Source: Megascapheus bottae (lineage: Eukaryota; Chordata; Mammalia; Rodentia; Geomyidae). From it: 64,000 nt of DNA. Each line of letters starts with the position of its first letter. The stretch's first letter is position 1. Shown here in pieces: positions 1 through 12,400 of the stretch. The notes under the pieces were generated by a model. The model had not been told where the DNA came from. It worked only from the letters and a program-made list of their open reading frames with translations, and searched no databases. Location of the stretch: the NCBI GenBank assembly GCA_024803745.1, contig JANJXV010000013.1, positions 35,255,001-35,319,000 of the forward strand, written 5' to 3'. The translations under genes were made by a program, and so were the position numbers.

Positions 1-388
1 CTAACAGTTTAGCAACAGACGTCAATCTTGAAAGCTCTGCGCAAGGCTCGGATGGTGGGTGGTGGTTTGGGCAGGTTAGGGAAAATAAATTTTCAGTAGC
101 CCACAGGATCGCAATTAAGGGGGGGGGGGGGGAGGAGAGACCGGCAAGGAGGTGAGACCAGCGCAGGCCACCTGGGATCCGGACACCACAGGCGAGCTGG
201 CGTCTAGAAGTAGCCCCGCCCTCGTAGGTCCCGGCGGCGACGCTCACGCAAGCACGCACGCCACGCCCACAGCCGCGGCGAGTGCGCGAGGACATTTGGC
301 CCCGCCCCTCCCCGTGACCCCGCCCCTGCCAGGACCAGCGCGGAGTGACCCGGAAGCGGTTGTGCGGTGGTGAGGCTCCTGTCCTGTT

Positions 389-446
389 CTCTTTTCCGGT
401 CGGCGTGTGCTGCGTGTGTGGCGTCCGCGGCACCCAGGCCTCCGCC
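389..446 (+). promoter_or_regulatory. EIF3M: Probable transcription start and 5' UTR of EIF3M, TOP-like
   Basis: The pyrimidine run ctcttttcc (389-397) lies 50-58 nt upstream of the start codon and about 40 nt downstream of the ETS site. It would give a short 5' UTR starting C plus pyrimidines, as in 5'TOP mRNAs of the translation machinery. No ATG lies between it and the start codon. The exact start site is inferred. Confidence 0.5.
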
Positions 447-488
447 ATGAGCGTGCCGGCCTTCATCGACATCAGTGAGGAAGATCAG
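447..488 (+). CDS. EIF3M: EIF3M coding exon 1 (residues 1-14)
   Basis: Starts at ATG in context gccATGa and ends CAG before gtgcgc. Ends on a codon boundary. Reading past 488 gives only intron. Confidence 0.97.
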
Positions 489-3400
489 GTGCGCTCCTGG
501 GCCGTGGGTACCGCCTGGGTGACGTGGGGACGGTCTCGGGGGCCGAGGCCGGGTCTGGGCACGGCGGGCGAGGCCCCGCGGTTTTCACCCCCACGTGGGA
601 GCAGGGAGGGGCCCGGGTCCTGCGGCCCCGCCGCGGGGTCGCAGTGAGCCGCCGAGCTTCCAACGCCACGCGGCGCCCGTCGCCCCACTTGCCAGCTTCC
701 CGGGAATCCGGACTTCCAGCTGTCGTCGGTGTTGATGACAGTATTTTTCGAATGATTAGGAATGGTGACTGCTTCCGTCCCTCGACGGCAGCCACTTCCG
801 GTCAGCGGAAGCGCCTGGGGAAAAGCCACTTTGTATGAAAGTTTCAAAAATGCTTTTTATTTCTGTGCAGTCACAAAAGCGGAGGCGACCAGTATTTCCC
901 CACGTGGACTCTTGCATTCTGTTCTTGTTAGTGCAGGGGTGAGATCTGTTCTGAAACCCCAAACCATGCTGTCAGTCCATCCTTAAAGACTGGGAGCCAT
1001 TACGCCTGGAGAACCACCCAGATCCGAACCCGATCCTTGAAATTTACAGTTTGAGGTTTGCTCTTTGGTATTCAGGGCCGATGGTTTTCGTTTTCCCCAT
1101 AGAAGAAGTTTAATTGGTTGGGAACTAAACTAAAGTTGAAATGGTAGTCTTTAAGTTGATTTTGTATCACTGAAAGCTATTCTTTGAAATTTTAACTTTG
1201 TCCCTTATTTTCTTGTGCTATCCCACTAAGGTGGAGATTTTAACTTTCACATCTTTGCTAGTCTAAGGATTACAGGGGTGAGTTCCCCTTACTCCCCCCC
1301 CCCCAAGTCCTCCCCTAGAAATTCAGACCTACAACTGAAGAACAGAGTAAAGGGAAAGTAAATGGTGGGAATATCAAGACTGAGGGAAAGTTAGGCACTC
1401 ATAAGAAGGACAGTGAAGCTGGTGCAAGTGGCTTAAGTATGATCCTAGCTACTCAGGAGGCTGAGATCAGAGGATCACAGTTCAAAGCCAGCCTGAGCAG
1501 ACAAGTCCGCCTAAGACTCTTAACTCCAATAAACGTTACTCAGAAAAAAACTAGAAGTGGCTCAAGTGGTAGACAGCAGCTGCTAGCCTTGAACACAGAG
1601 AGACTCAGGGACAGAGCCCAGATTCTGAGTTCAAGACCCCCCCCCCCCAAAGGATAGTGAAAGATGGGAGAAAAATGCTGATTAGCAAAGGAAAGAAACT
1701 TGTACCTGTAATTGGTTATAGATTACTCTTTATTAACGTAAGAGCATCTGAATGCAGATGCTCTTGTTAATCTTATAGTGTCATTTGTTAGGTTACATAC
1801 AGTACTGATGTAATATGTGAATTTCAAAGTAGCTGTTCCTTTCAAAGGAAGAAATACTTGACTGCTCTAAGTGTGTTTGGTCAAATGGTCAGCATGACTG
1901 GCAGTAAGATAGGAAATTTGTTATACTGCCCCAGAATCATTTGTGGCATATAAGAATGGCATGAAAACAGTAATCTTGATTACTTGGAAAAAGTTTGTTT
2001 TGTAATTACAAAGTGAAGTGAACCTTTTGTCATTGTTGAAATATATTGTTTCCGTTATGAGGAAGCATGCTCTTCTGGTGGTATTTTTATTCTTTCTAAT
2101 ATATTTAGAGCTATTATTGTTATTACCACCATTATCTTGAGTCAGTACTGAGGCTTGAACTCAGAGCCTGGGTGCTGTTCCATAACCTTTTTTTTTTTTG
2201 GTGGGTCATGAGGCTTGAACTCAACCTCGGCGCTATCCCTGAGCTCTTCAGCTCAAGGCTACTGCCCTATCCCTTGAGCCAAACCACACTTCCATTTTCT
2301 AGAGGTTAATTGAAGATAAGAGTCTCAGGTCTTTTTGTGCCCACACTGGCTTTGAACCTTGATCCTCAGATCTCATCCTCCTTAGTAGCTAGGATTTACA
2401 GGCGTGAGCCACCCTGTCTGGCTTCCATAACCTCTTTTCCACTCAAGACTTGAGCCTCAACCACTCCACTTCTGGCTTTTTGCTAGCAAATTAGAGATAA
2501 GACTTCCCTGGTCAGGCTGGCTTTGGATTGGAGTCCTCAGCTCTCAGTCTCCTGAGTAGCTAGGATTATAGGTGTGAGCTGCTGGTGCCCGGCCTCATTT
2601 TATTACTTTTAAAGCTGTCTGCGTTCATTTTTGACTACCGAGTCCTCAATACATTATTGAATCCATATGTAGGCAGAAGGGTAGGAAATGTCCAAGTTTG
2701 CTTACATTGATTATTGTATTAGAAAGTTTTTGATATACAACAAAATACAAGTGACTTATGAGAGGCTCCATCTAAGTGGTAGGTAGTATGCCTAGAGCCA
2801 CAGACCTTGTGGAAGAAGGAAAACTTGTGGTTCCTATGGAGGAAGTAGGGAAGAAGCCCTTCAACCTACGTTAGAGTAGATTAATGTTTGTTTTTTGTTT
2901 TTTCAAGAGGTTTTGAGGGCTGGGAGTGTGGCCTTGTGATCGAGTGCTTGCCTAGAATGCACAAAGTCCCGGGTTCAAGTCCTCTGTACCACATACACAG
3001 TAAAAGCTGGAAATGGTGTTGTGGCTCAAGGTTTGAGGTCTTGTGTTGTGACATATAACAACCCTGTTTGGCCCCATAGGCTGCTGAGCTTCGTGCTTAT
3101 CTGAAATCAAAAGGAGCTGAGATCTCAGAAGAAAACTCAGATGGTGGACTTCATGTTGATTTGGCTCAAATTATTGAAGCCTGTGATGTATGTCTGAAAG
3201 AGGATGATAAAGGTTTGTAATCTTTTTCTATTTCTTGATAATCATAAAAACAGACTTTGAAGTTTCAGTGGAAGCCAGCTTGGGAAAAATAGAAATTCAT
3301 GAACTCTGTCAGCCAGTAGCTGTGGATAACTTGCACCTCACACCTGCTGTCACAGCTGTGGAGCAAGCGCAAGGCCTTTCACTGTTTAGAAACCAGATCT

Positions 3401-6400
3401 TAGCTAGCAGTTGCCTTCTTTGGTAAAATACAAACTCTGCCTTCTAAATGTTACTGAGCCACAGGGCTGGTTTAGATTAAATTCATACGTACTACATGTT
3501 TGATGCTTTCTGTTGACAGAAAAAGGACTCTCTAGAACTATTTCATAAGAACTAAACTACCTATTTTAGTGTCTCCAGTATAATCGCTTTCATTATTTGG
3601 GTAGTATGTATTTACTAGACACATTGAATGTTATGTTAATGTTGTGTTATTGATACTGTGATAGATGTTGAAAGTGTAATGAACAGCGTGGTATCGCTCC
3701 TGTTGATCCTGGAACCAGACAAGCAAGAAGCATTGATTGAGAGCCTGTGTGAAAAATTGGTCAAGTTTCGGGAAGGCGAGCGCCCATCTCTAAGACTGCA
3801 GCTGTAAGTTAGGATCTGAAATAAGCCTGGCTGTTTTTATGGCACTGCCATTTAATGGCTAAAAGCAAGAATTCTGAAACTTGACTATCAGCTATAGCTC
3901 TTACTAGTAGTTACCTTAGGTGACAACTTAACCTTTGTGTGTCTTAATTTCTTCCTTTATAATAGGGAAGTTACTGTTGGTGCCATCTCAGATTTGTTGT
4001 GAAAGCAGATAACAACTTAACGTGGTCGTGTTTGATCTTAAACATTGTTTTACTTGTTTGTCAACCAGGCTAAGCAACCTTTTTCATGGGATGGATAAAA
4101 ATACTCCTGTAAGGTACACTGTATACTGCAGCCTCATTAAAGTGGCTGCATCTTGCGGGGCCATCCAGTACATTCCAACCGAGCTGGATCAAGTGAGTTT
4201 CTTATTGAACACTTGCTCTACTTATACAAAATAGTTAAAAGAAAAATCAGTTATTTATATCGTAAATGTTATCTTTGAAATCCTGAAAATGCACTCTGCC
4301 ATGTTACTAAATTTTCTCCTTTTGTGAATCTCACTGTAGGTGAGGAAATGGATTTCTGACTGGAATCTCACCACGGAAAAGAAACACACCCTCTTAAGAC
4401 TACTTTATGAGGCACTTGTGGACTGCAAGAAAAGGTATTCAGAAGTAGGGAACTTACAACTCAATAGGCAATATAAAAAGGCAGGTGTGGCTTTTGAAGA
4501 CCAGTAAAGCCAGTAATTTTTATTCTTTGTTCTCTGCAGTTGTTATAAACCTGTTTCTATAAATTGTACCTACTAAATTAAAAGATAGTTACAAAGATTA
4601 GGGTGTTTTTTCCCTCATCTGTAAACTTGTTAAAAGGCAACACTTGCTTTTGTTTTGGAACTGGTACAGTTGTTAATCCCAAAACTGTGTATGACATTTG
4701 ACTCGTTTAATTAATGGTGCTCTGATATCTTAGTAGAGTGATTCTGTTGGTTTTGTTGAGTGGTGGTGAGGGTCCATCAGTCGGAGGTTCCCGCAGTTGG
4801 ACACCAGTAGGTAATGCCTGTAATCCTAACACCTTGGGAGACTGAGATCGGGAAGGTTGTGTCCCAGGCTCACCAGAGCAGAGAAGTCAATGAGACTCTA
4901 TTGGACAGAAAGAAAGCTGGGTGTGGTGGCACATGTTTGTTATCCCAGCTATGACAGGAAGCCTAACAGGTGGATTTCATGACAGGTATAAATCTGGGAA
5001 CACTTTGAAGTCTGACAAGCTCAAAGAGACAGTGCTGACTTGTAGAGAGGTAATTACTGTGAAGGCATAAATAACCGGATATGATACAAGAAGGAGGTGT
5101 GTGCGTGTGTTAAGGCTTCCATGAGATTGATCATCAACTTAGAAGAACAAAGACTTCACTTACAGAAGTGAATGCTACATTCATTTTGATCACATTGAGT
5201 TTGTGGCATCTGTAGGCCACATACAATAGAAACAGAAAGCAGTCGATCTGAAGATCTGAAGCTGAGTTCAAGACCTTGACTTTCATTCTGTAGGTGACAT
5301 AGGCCATGGTAACATATCATGTGACTAGGGAAAAGGAGCCAAGTGAGAAAAAGGTTTCTAGGCTGCAGTCATCTAAGGAACAAGTTTAATGAGGTGGAGA
5401 AAACTTGCATAGTGGGGATCTGAGCCAAGAGAAGAGCTTCTGAGAGAAAGGGGCGCAGTGCTGTTGACAGGCCAGGACTGGGTGTACAGAATGTCCACTG
5501 GGATGTATCTGTTTTTAAAGGATTTCAAATTCAAATACTGCAAACTAATTTTCACCCCAGAAAGCCAAGGCTGTTGCAATAAACTTCAGCATGGTCCCTG
5601 GATTTTTCACTTTGTCTAGGGTATAAGATGTAAGACCTTTCTCTGTGGCCTACGCTTGGTGAATGTGGTGAAAACCATTTGTGAATGGTGCTGTGATAGA
5701 GTACTAAAACTTTGTTTATATGAATAGTTGCTTAGCTTTCCTCTGTTTCATACACATACCTCACCTCACCTACCCTCTCTTTGCCATAACCCTAGACATT
5801 GTGAACGACCATGACCTTTCACAAGCTGGATAGTTAATGGCACCTATGTTTGTATGGCCCATAAGCTAAAAATGATTTTTATTTGTTTTTGCTGGTTATA
5901 GGGCTTGAACTTGGGATCTGGGCACTGTCCCTGAGCTTTTGTTTTCAAGAGTAGTGGTCTGCCTGCCACTTTTGAGTCACAGCTCCACTTACAGTTTTGG
6001 GGAATTTCCTGGCATGGCTGGCTTTGCAGTCCTCACATCTCAGCCTCTTGAGTGGCTGGGATTACAAGCGTGAACCACCAGTATTTGCATTTTTTTTTAT
6101 TAAAGAATTTTATTAACATTGATTTTTACATCATTTCAAATGACATGTTTAGCAAACTAATACTCAAGAAGAGAATCTATATAATCACTAGCACTTACTT
6201 TTTAGAACATAATCAAAATTAGGCTACAGGTTTGTGTATCATACATACATATTAATTTATGAAATAAAACATGTCTATAGAGTCTTAGGTTTTTATGTCT
6301 ATGTAGTTATGTGTATATTTCCAATACCATGTCCCTAGCATTAGGTATGCCAATATTGAGTCCTCTCTCTTGTACTGTTTGGATCTAATAGCCACATATT

Positions 6401-9400
6401 AAGGATACCATGTGCCTTTTGTTCCTTTGGTCTTGACTTGTCTCACTCAACATGATTCGCTCTAGATACATCCACTTCCCTGAGAATGCCATTATTTTAT
6501 CTTGTCTGTTGGCTATGTAGAATTCCATTGTATATATGTATACCACATTTTCTGTATCCATTCATCTGCAGTAGGGCATCTGGGTTGTTTCCATCACCTA
6601 GCTATTGTGAATAGTGCAGAGATAAACATAGTTGAGCTGGTGTCCTTTCATATCTTGAGTTATGATGTTCAGGATAGATGCCCAGAAGTGGTATGGCTGG
6701 ATCGTAAGGAAGGTCTGTTTTCAGTTCTTTAAGAAACCTCCACACTGCTTTCCAGAGTGGCTGAACTAGTTTACAATCCCACCAGCAGTGTAGTAGGGTT
6801 CCTTTTTCTCCACAATCCCGCCAACAACTGTCATTGTCTGAGTTCAAAATCTTGGCCATTCTTGTTGGGGTAAAGTGGTATCTTAGGGTTATTTTTATTT
6901 GCATTTCCTTTATGACCATAGATGATGAGCATTTTCTCATATGCTTTTCTGCCATTTTAATCTCTTCTTCTGAAAAGTCTCTCTTCAGTTCCCTTGCCCA
7001 TTTAGTGAATGGTTTATTGGGTTTGGGGGGGATTAGTTTCTTGAGTTCCCCATAGATAGTGGATATTAAGCATTTGTCAGATGTATTATTGGTAAATATC
7101 TTTTCCCAGTTGGTTGGCTGTCTTTCTACTTTAGAAGCTATGCTTTTATCTGTTCAGAAACTTTATTTTTAGGTAGTCCCATTTATCGAGTCTGTCTCTA
7201 ATCTATTGTGACCCTGGGATTCCGTTCAGGAATCTTTTGCCTGTGCCTATGATTTCCAGTGTGTCTCCTACTTGATCATGTAGCAGTTTCACAGTTTCCG
7301 GTCTGACATTGAGGTTTTTGATCCACTTTGAGTTAATGTTTGTGCATGGCAAAAGGCTAGGGTCAATTTTTAGTGTTCTGCATGTAGCTGCCCAGTTTTG
7401 CCAGAACCAATAATTGAATAGACTGTATTTGTTCCTCCGTATATCTTTGGCTCCTTTGTTAAATACAAGTTGACTATAGGTATGTGGTTCTATTTCTGGG
7501 TCTTCTGTTCTGTTCCACTGTTCTTCTGGTCTGTTTTTGTGCCAGTACCATGTGGTTTTTGTTATTATGGTCAGCATTTGCATTTTTATAATCAAAGCAA
7601 GAGTAATATTACATGATGTGAACATTATATATGGATACCATATTTTGGTGTCCATGAAATTTTATGGGTACACACATATGATAACTCATTTCTATATCAT
7701 CTCTGACTACTTTTGCCAAGTTGAGTAGGTAAGTAGAGCATATATCTCATCCTACAAAACCTAAAGTATTGGTTCCGTTACAGAAAGTTAGTATGTCCTT
7801 GTTAGACATGATCTATTCCATATAACTTAATTTCTGCCTGAAACATTCCTCTTTGAAGCTCAGTGCTTCTTTTTATAGCACCTATAAGAGTATTGATAAC
7901 TCTTTGCTAAACACAGGTTCAGGCTCAGTGAAGAATTTTGTCAACCTTTGCACTCCCAAGAATATTCAATGCATAATGGGCACAGAGTAGGTGGATTGAT
8001 ACCCATAGAAGGAACTGGAATTAAAGACTGTAGTTGATGTGAAGAACACTGTTAGAAAAATCTAGATCTGATTTCTCCCATTACAGCAATGTTTTCTAAA
8101 CTAGCTGAAGATTCATCATTAAAGGAAGTAATGAAGGGTGAAGGTAAACATTTTCTGAGTTTCAAACAAAATGAATATATTTAGCTACTTTGCCCTCTTC
8201 ATGACAAGTCATTGATCATGTGTGCAATTCTAAGGATAATTTAATTGGAGAGATAGCTTAAACAGTTCTGTAAATATTTGATGCTGGCTCAGCAGCCATG
8301 CTTGTCTCAATAGTTTCCCATCCTGTTCCTTTATATTCAGTCTTTTCTCAGCTTAGAAAGTCATCTTCCCGCACCTTCCACCAATAGTGTTTTCCACAGC
8401 CAAGCCAACAATGTTTAGGGATATTTTATATCTTGAGTCTTTACTCATCGTTTCTTGAGATAGACTCCCTGGTCACTTGATAAAGCAACCTTCCCTTTCT
8501 ACTTTACACTCCTGTGACTTTGTTACTTCACCTTTATTTCCTTTATAACATTTACTCATTAGTTACTTTCACTTAGTTCATCTGACTTTCATATTAAAAG
8601 GAATGTACCAGGATTCCTCCCTCCCCCCTCCCCCAGTCGAGGGGCTTGAACTCTGGACCTGGGCACTCTCCCTCAGCTCTTTAGCTCAAAGCTACCATTC
8701 TACCATACAAGCACAGCACCACTTCAAGTTTTCTGGTGGTTAATTGGAGAGTCTCACAGATTTTAGTGCCCAGTCTGGCTTTGAAACGCCCTTCTCAGAT
8801 CTCAACCTCCTGAGTAGCTGGGATTACAGGCATGAGCCGCCGCCACCCAACTAAGTGCCAGGATTATTATTTCTCCTTTTCCTCATTCTTCTGTAGACAG
8901 GAACTGTATTTTGGTCTCGTTACATACCATTATAGATCCTGCCACTAAATAAGTGACAATAACTATATTCAGCTCCTAAAGCATTATTTCTTTTTAGTGA
9001 TGCTGCTTCAAAAGTCATGGTGGAATTGCTTGGAAGTTACACAGAGGACAATGCTTCCCAGGCTCGAGTTGATGCTCACAGGTAATATTAAGCTTTGCCC
9101 TGATGAGAGCTAGTATGGATCTTACTGGCTGAACTGCCACATTCAAAATTTTGCTCCATGCCTTATTGAGAACTTATTGAAGAAGTTACTTGTTCTTTCT
9201 TGGCTTCTCTAAACAATGGCAAATGGGCATGATGGTATTGGAGGTCTCAGGGTTGGGAGGGACGACTGTGATACGCCTGGAAAGCACTATGGCACATGGC
9301 GCACACTGCTGCTACTGCTACTCGCTCTTTGTTCACCTTGGTGCTTTCTCAACTTGTTTCTGTCTGCCAACTATTTTATTTCATATATGAAAATGGGTAT

Positions 9401-12400
9401 ATCTGATTTTCTGAAGATTTATAAGCCAGCTGGACATAGTGGCTCATGCCTGTAATCCTAGCTACTCAGGCAGCTGACATCTGAGGATCGCGCTCCACAA
9501 CCAGCCTGGGCACTAAAGACCGTGAAACTTTTATCTCCAATTAACCTCTAGGAAAGCAGAAGTGGCACAGTGGCTCAAGCGATAGAGTAGTATAGAGTGG
9601 TAGCCTTGAGCTGCAGAGCTCAGAGACGGCACCCAGGCCCAGAGTCCAAGCCCTACAGCTAACCAAAAAAAAAAAAAGAGTTATAAGCCTATTTGAACCC
9701 CTTCTTGAACCTTTTTTGTAGTGTTATATATTGGATTCTTAGTTTAATGAAAATATCTTGTGCAAAAAAAACCCTCTGCCTTTTGTTTTCTAATTAAGGT
9801 GTATTGTACGAGCCCTGAAAGATCCAAACGCATTTCTTTTTGACCATCTTCTTACTTTAAAACCAGTCAAATTTTTGGAAGGCGAGCTCATTCATGATGT
9901 AAGTAGATTGTTCTTTAATATGAAAAAGTCTCTTTTTTCTAAAATCGTATATGCTGAAACAACAATACTTTTTCTTTGCATCAATTGATATAACTACTGG
10001 AGAGATCCTACTGCTTTTATTTCCAGATCAGGTTGATACTTAGGCCCGGGTCTTCTCCAACCACTGAAAACAGTGCCATTCTTCCTTTCCTTCATCTCCT
10101 TAATTAGCCCATTATGAACTTCAGTAATATACTCTTGTTTGAATTACTTAATGTTAGGAGCCTAAATTGGGAAGATACATGTAACATTTTAAATCATAAT
10201 CTGGGTCCTATATGGCTTATACTTGTAATTCTAGCTACTTGGGAGTCTGAGATCTGAATATTGTAATTCGAAGCCAGTATGTAAGACTCTTATCTACAGT
10301 TAACCACCAAAAAGATAGAGGGGGAAGGCACTAGCCTTGAGCAGAAAAAGCTAAGAGATAGGGCTTGGGCCCTGACCAAAGGACCAGCCTGGGACCAGCA
10401 CCAAAAAACAAGCCAAAAAAAAAGAATAAAAACACTCATGTATACTCTCCTATTATCACAGCATATAGGAGGCTGGGGTAGAGGTTTGCAAACTCAAGAC
10501 AAACCTTACAAGACTTTCTCAAAAATAAACCAGAAAAAAAAAAACACATACTTTTGAAATGCGAGTATACTTTATTATTTTCTATTTGAGCTACTCCATT
10601 CACACCATCTTCATTGTCCATAGTTTATTTATGAGCCATATGAAAATAGATGATTTGAGAGGTAATCTGGTGAAACCATGGTATCTTCCCTAAAACATAG
10701 TTTTCTTGTTAGAAGTTGGTATCTTTAAAAAAAAATCTTGAGTATGATTTTTAATCTTCCTTTCCCCTTCTCTCTGTAGCTTTTAACCATTTTTGTGAGT
10801 GCTAAGTTGGCATCCTATGTCAAGTTTTATCAGAATAATAAAGACTTCATTGATTCACTTGGTAAGTGTTGGGATTTTGAGGGTGATAGTAAGGTGGAAT
10901 CATGTCACTCTGTAAAAGCTGTCTACTGTGAGACCCTGCACATGTGCTTGTAGCTTGTGTATGTAGTGACCTACAGAGACATTGAAATGATGACATAAGG
11001 ATGAATTGGGAACCAGAAACAAGGCTATAAATGGCTTTTTTTTTGTTGTTTTGTTTTGTTTTAGACAAGAGCATGAAACTAACAGGTAAATAACCTGAAT
11101 CTTCTCTTCCATAAAGTCCTTAAGCCCTTCTAATTCTGCAGTACTGTGATTCTCATTAAATGATAGCAGGGGGGCGGGAAAAAGGTATATTTAGAAAAGA
11201 GTCAGATCAAAATAGTTTCATTAATGTGTTTTTAAAATTTGTGAGAGGCTGCAGAAAAGCAATTGAAAGAATCTTTACTCTGGTCACAATGGTGACTCTT
11301 GGAGATTTGCTGAAAAAAGCTGTTGCTTTGGCCAGGAGCATAGTCTAGTGGTAGAGTGCGTGCCTAGCATACACAAAGCCCTGAGTTCCTGGTTCCTCAG
11401 TACCCCAAACACGGAAAAAGCCAGAAGTGGTGCTGTAGCTCCACTAGCTAGAACAGTAGCCTTGAGAAAGCCCAAGAACAGTGGCCGGACCCTGGGTTCA
11501 AGCCCCAGGACTGGTAAAAGGAAAAAAAGGTTGGGGCCGGGAGTTTGGCCTAGTATTAGAGTGTTTGCCTAGCATGCACAAAGACCTATGTTCGATTCCT
11601 CCATACCACATAGGGAAAAAAAAGCTAGAAATGGTACTGACACTTGAGTGGTAGAGCTTTAGCCTTGAGAAAGTCCAAGGACAATGCTCAGGCCCTGAAC
11701 TCAAGCCCAGGACTGGCCAAAAAAAAAAAAAAGCTGTTGCTTTAAATATGTACGTGGGTGAGTAGACAACCTTATTCTTTAGATGCATGGTGGTTTATAT
11801 TTTGAGTGGGTTTTTTTTGTTTTTTTAATAGGTGTAGTTAAAACACTATAGTCAGGCAGCAGTGGCTCATTCTTGTAATTCTAGCTACTCAGGAACCTGA
11901 GATTTGAGGATCGCAGTTCAAAGCCAGCCCAGGGATGAAAATCCTCGAGACTCTTGTCTCCAGTTAACCACCAGAAGATTGGAAGTGGCACTGTGGCTCA
12001 AGTGGTAGAGTGCTAGCCTTGAGCTAACGAGCTCAGGGGCAGCTCCCAGTCCTTCAACCAACAAAAAAGAAAGAACATAGTTCTTTTCCCTCCATAATAT
12101 TTCATTCATGTTTGGATACCACATTGCCCCTCCTTCCCCCAACTTGCTTTACCCATTACCTTACCTCATCCATCATTACCAAAAAGTTAAGAAGTACAGA
12201 GTATGTACCATTGTTCATTAGATCTAGGGAAATAGAAATGAATATGTAATGATTTTACTCAATAATAGAAACTTCGCTACACACTTTTGTTGCAAACAGT
12301 ATAAAAAGTCTGATTTTTGATCTTTGAATTTCATTGTCTTAATTCATCAGATCTCAGAAGATTGAATTGAATTATTATCTTCATTGAGTAGACCCCACAT

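Larger units (their letters stand above)
150..720 (+). promoter_or_regulatory. EIF3M: CpG-rich promoter region of EIF3M
   Basis: GC-rich, CpG-dense block around the first exon, in sharp contrast to the AT-rich remainder. It has two GC boxes (ccccgcccct near 300-309 and 318-327), a CACCC-like cacgccca near 263-271, and an ETS-type ccggaag at 350-356. No TATA box is evident. Layout fits a broad housekeeping promoter. The CpG density continues into intron 1 to about 720, with a second ETS-like acttccggt near 794-802. Confidence 0.85.

Noticed and set aside
345..647. Open frame starting upstream of EIF3M exon 1
   Set aside because: It reads past the exon 1 donor into intron 1; the real start is ATG 447 and the real exon end is 488.
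485..847. Minus-strand frames opposite the EIF3M promoter region
   Set aside because: GC-rich sequence gives long frames by chance; no recognisable protein.
6602..6955. Minus-strand open frame with L1 ORF2 similarity as a functional gene
   Set aside because: 5'-truncated and frame-shifted against the neighbouring L1 frame at 7203-7655; a dead fragment.
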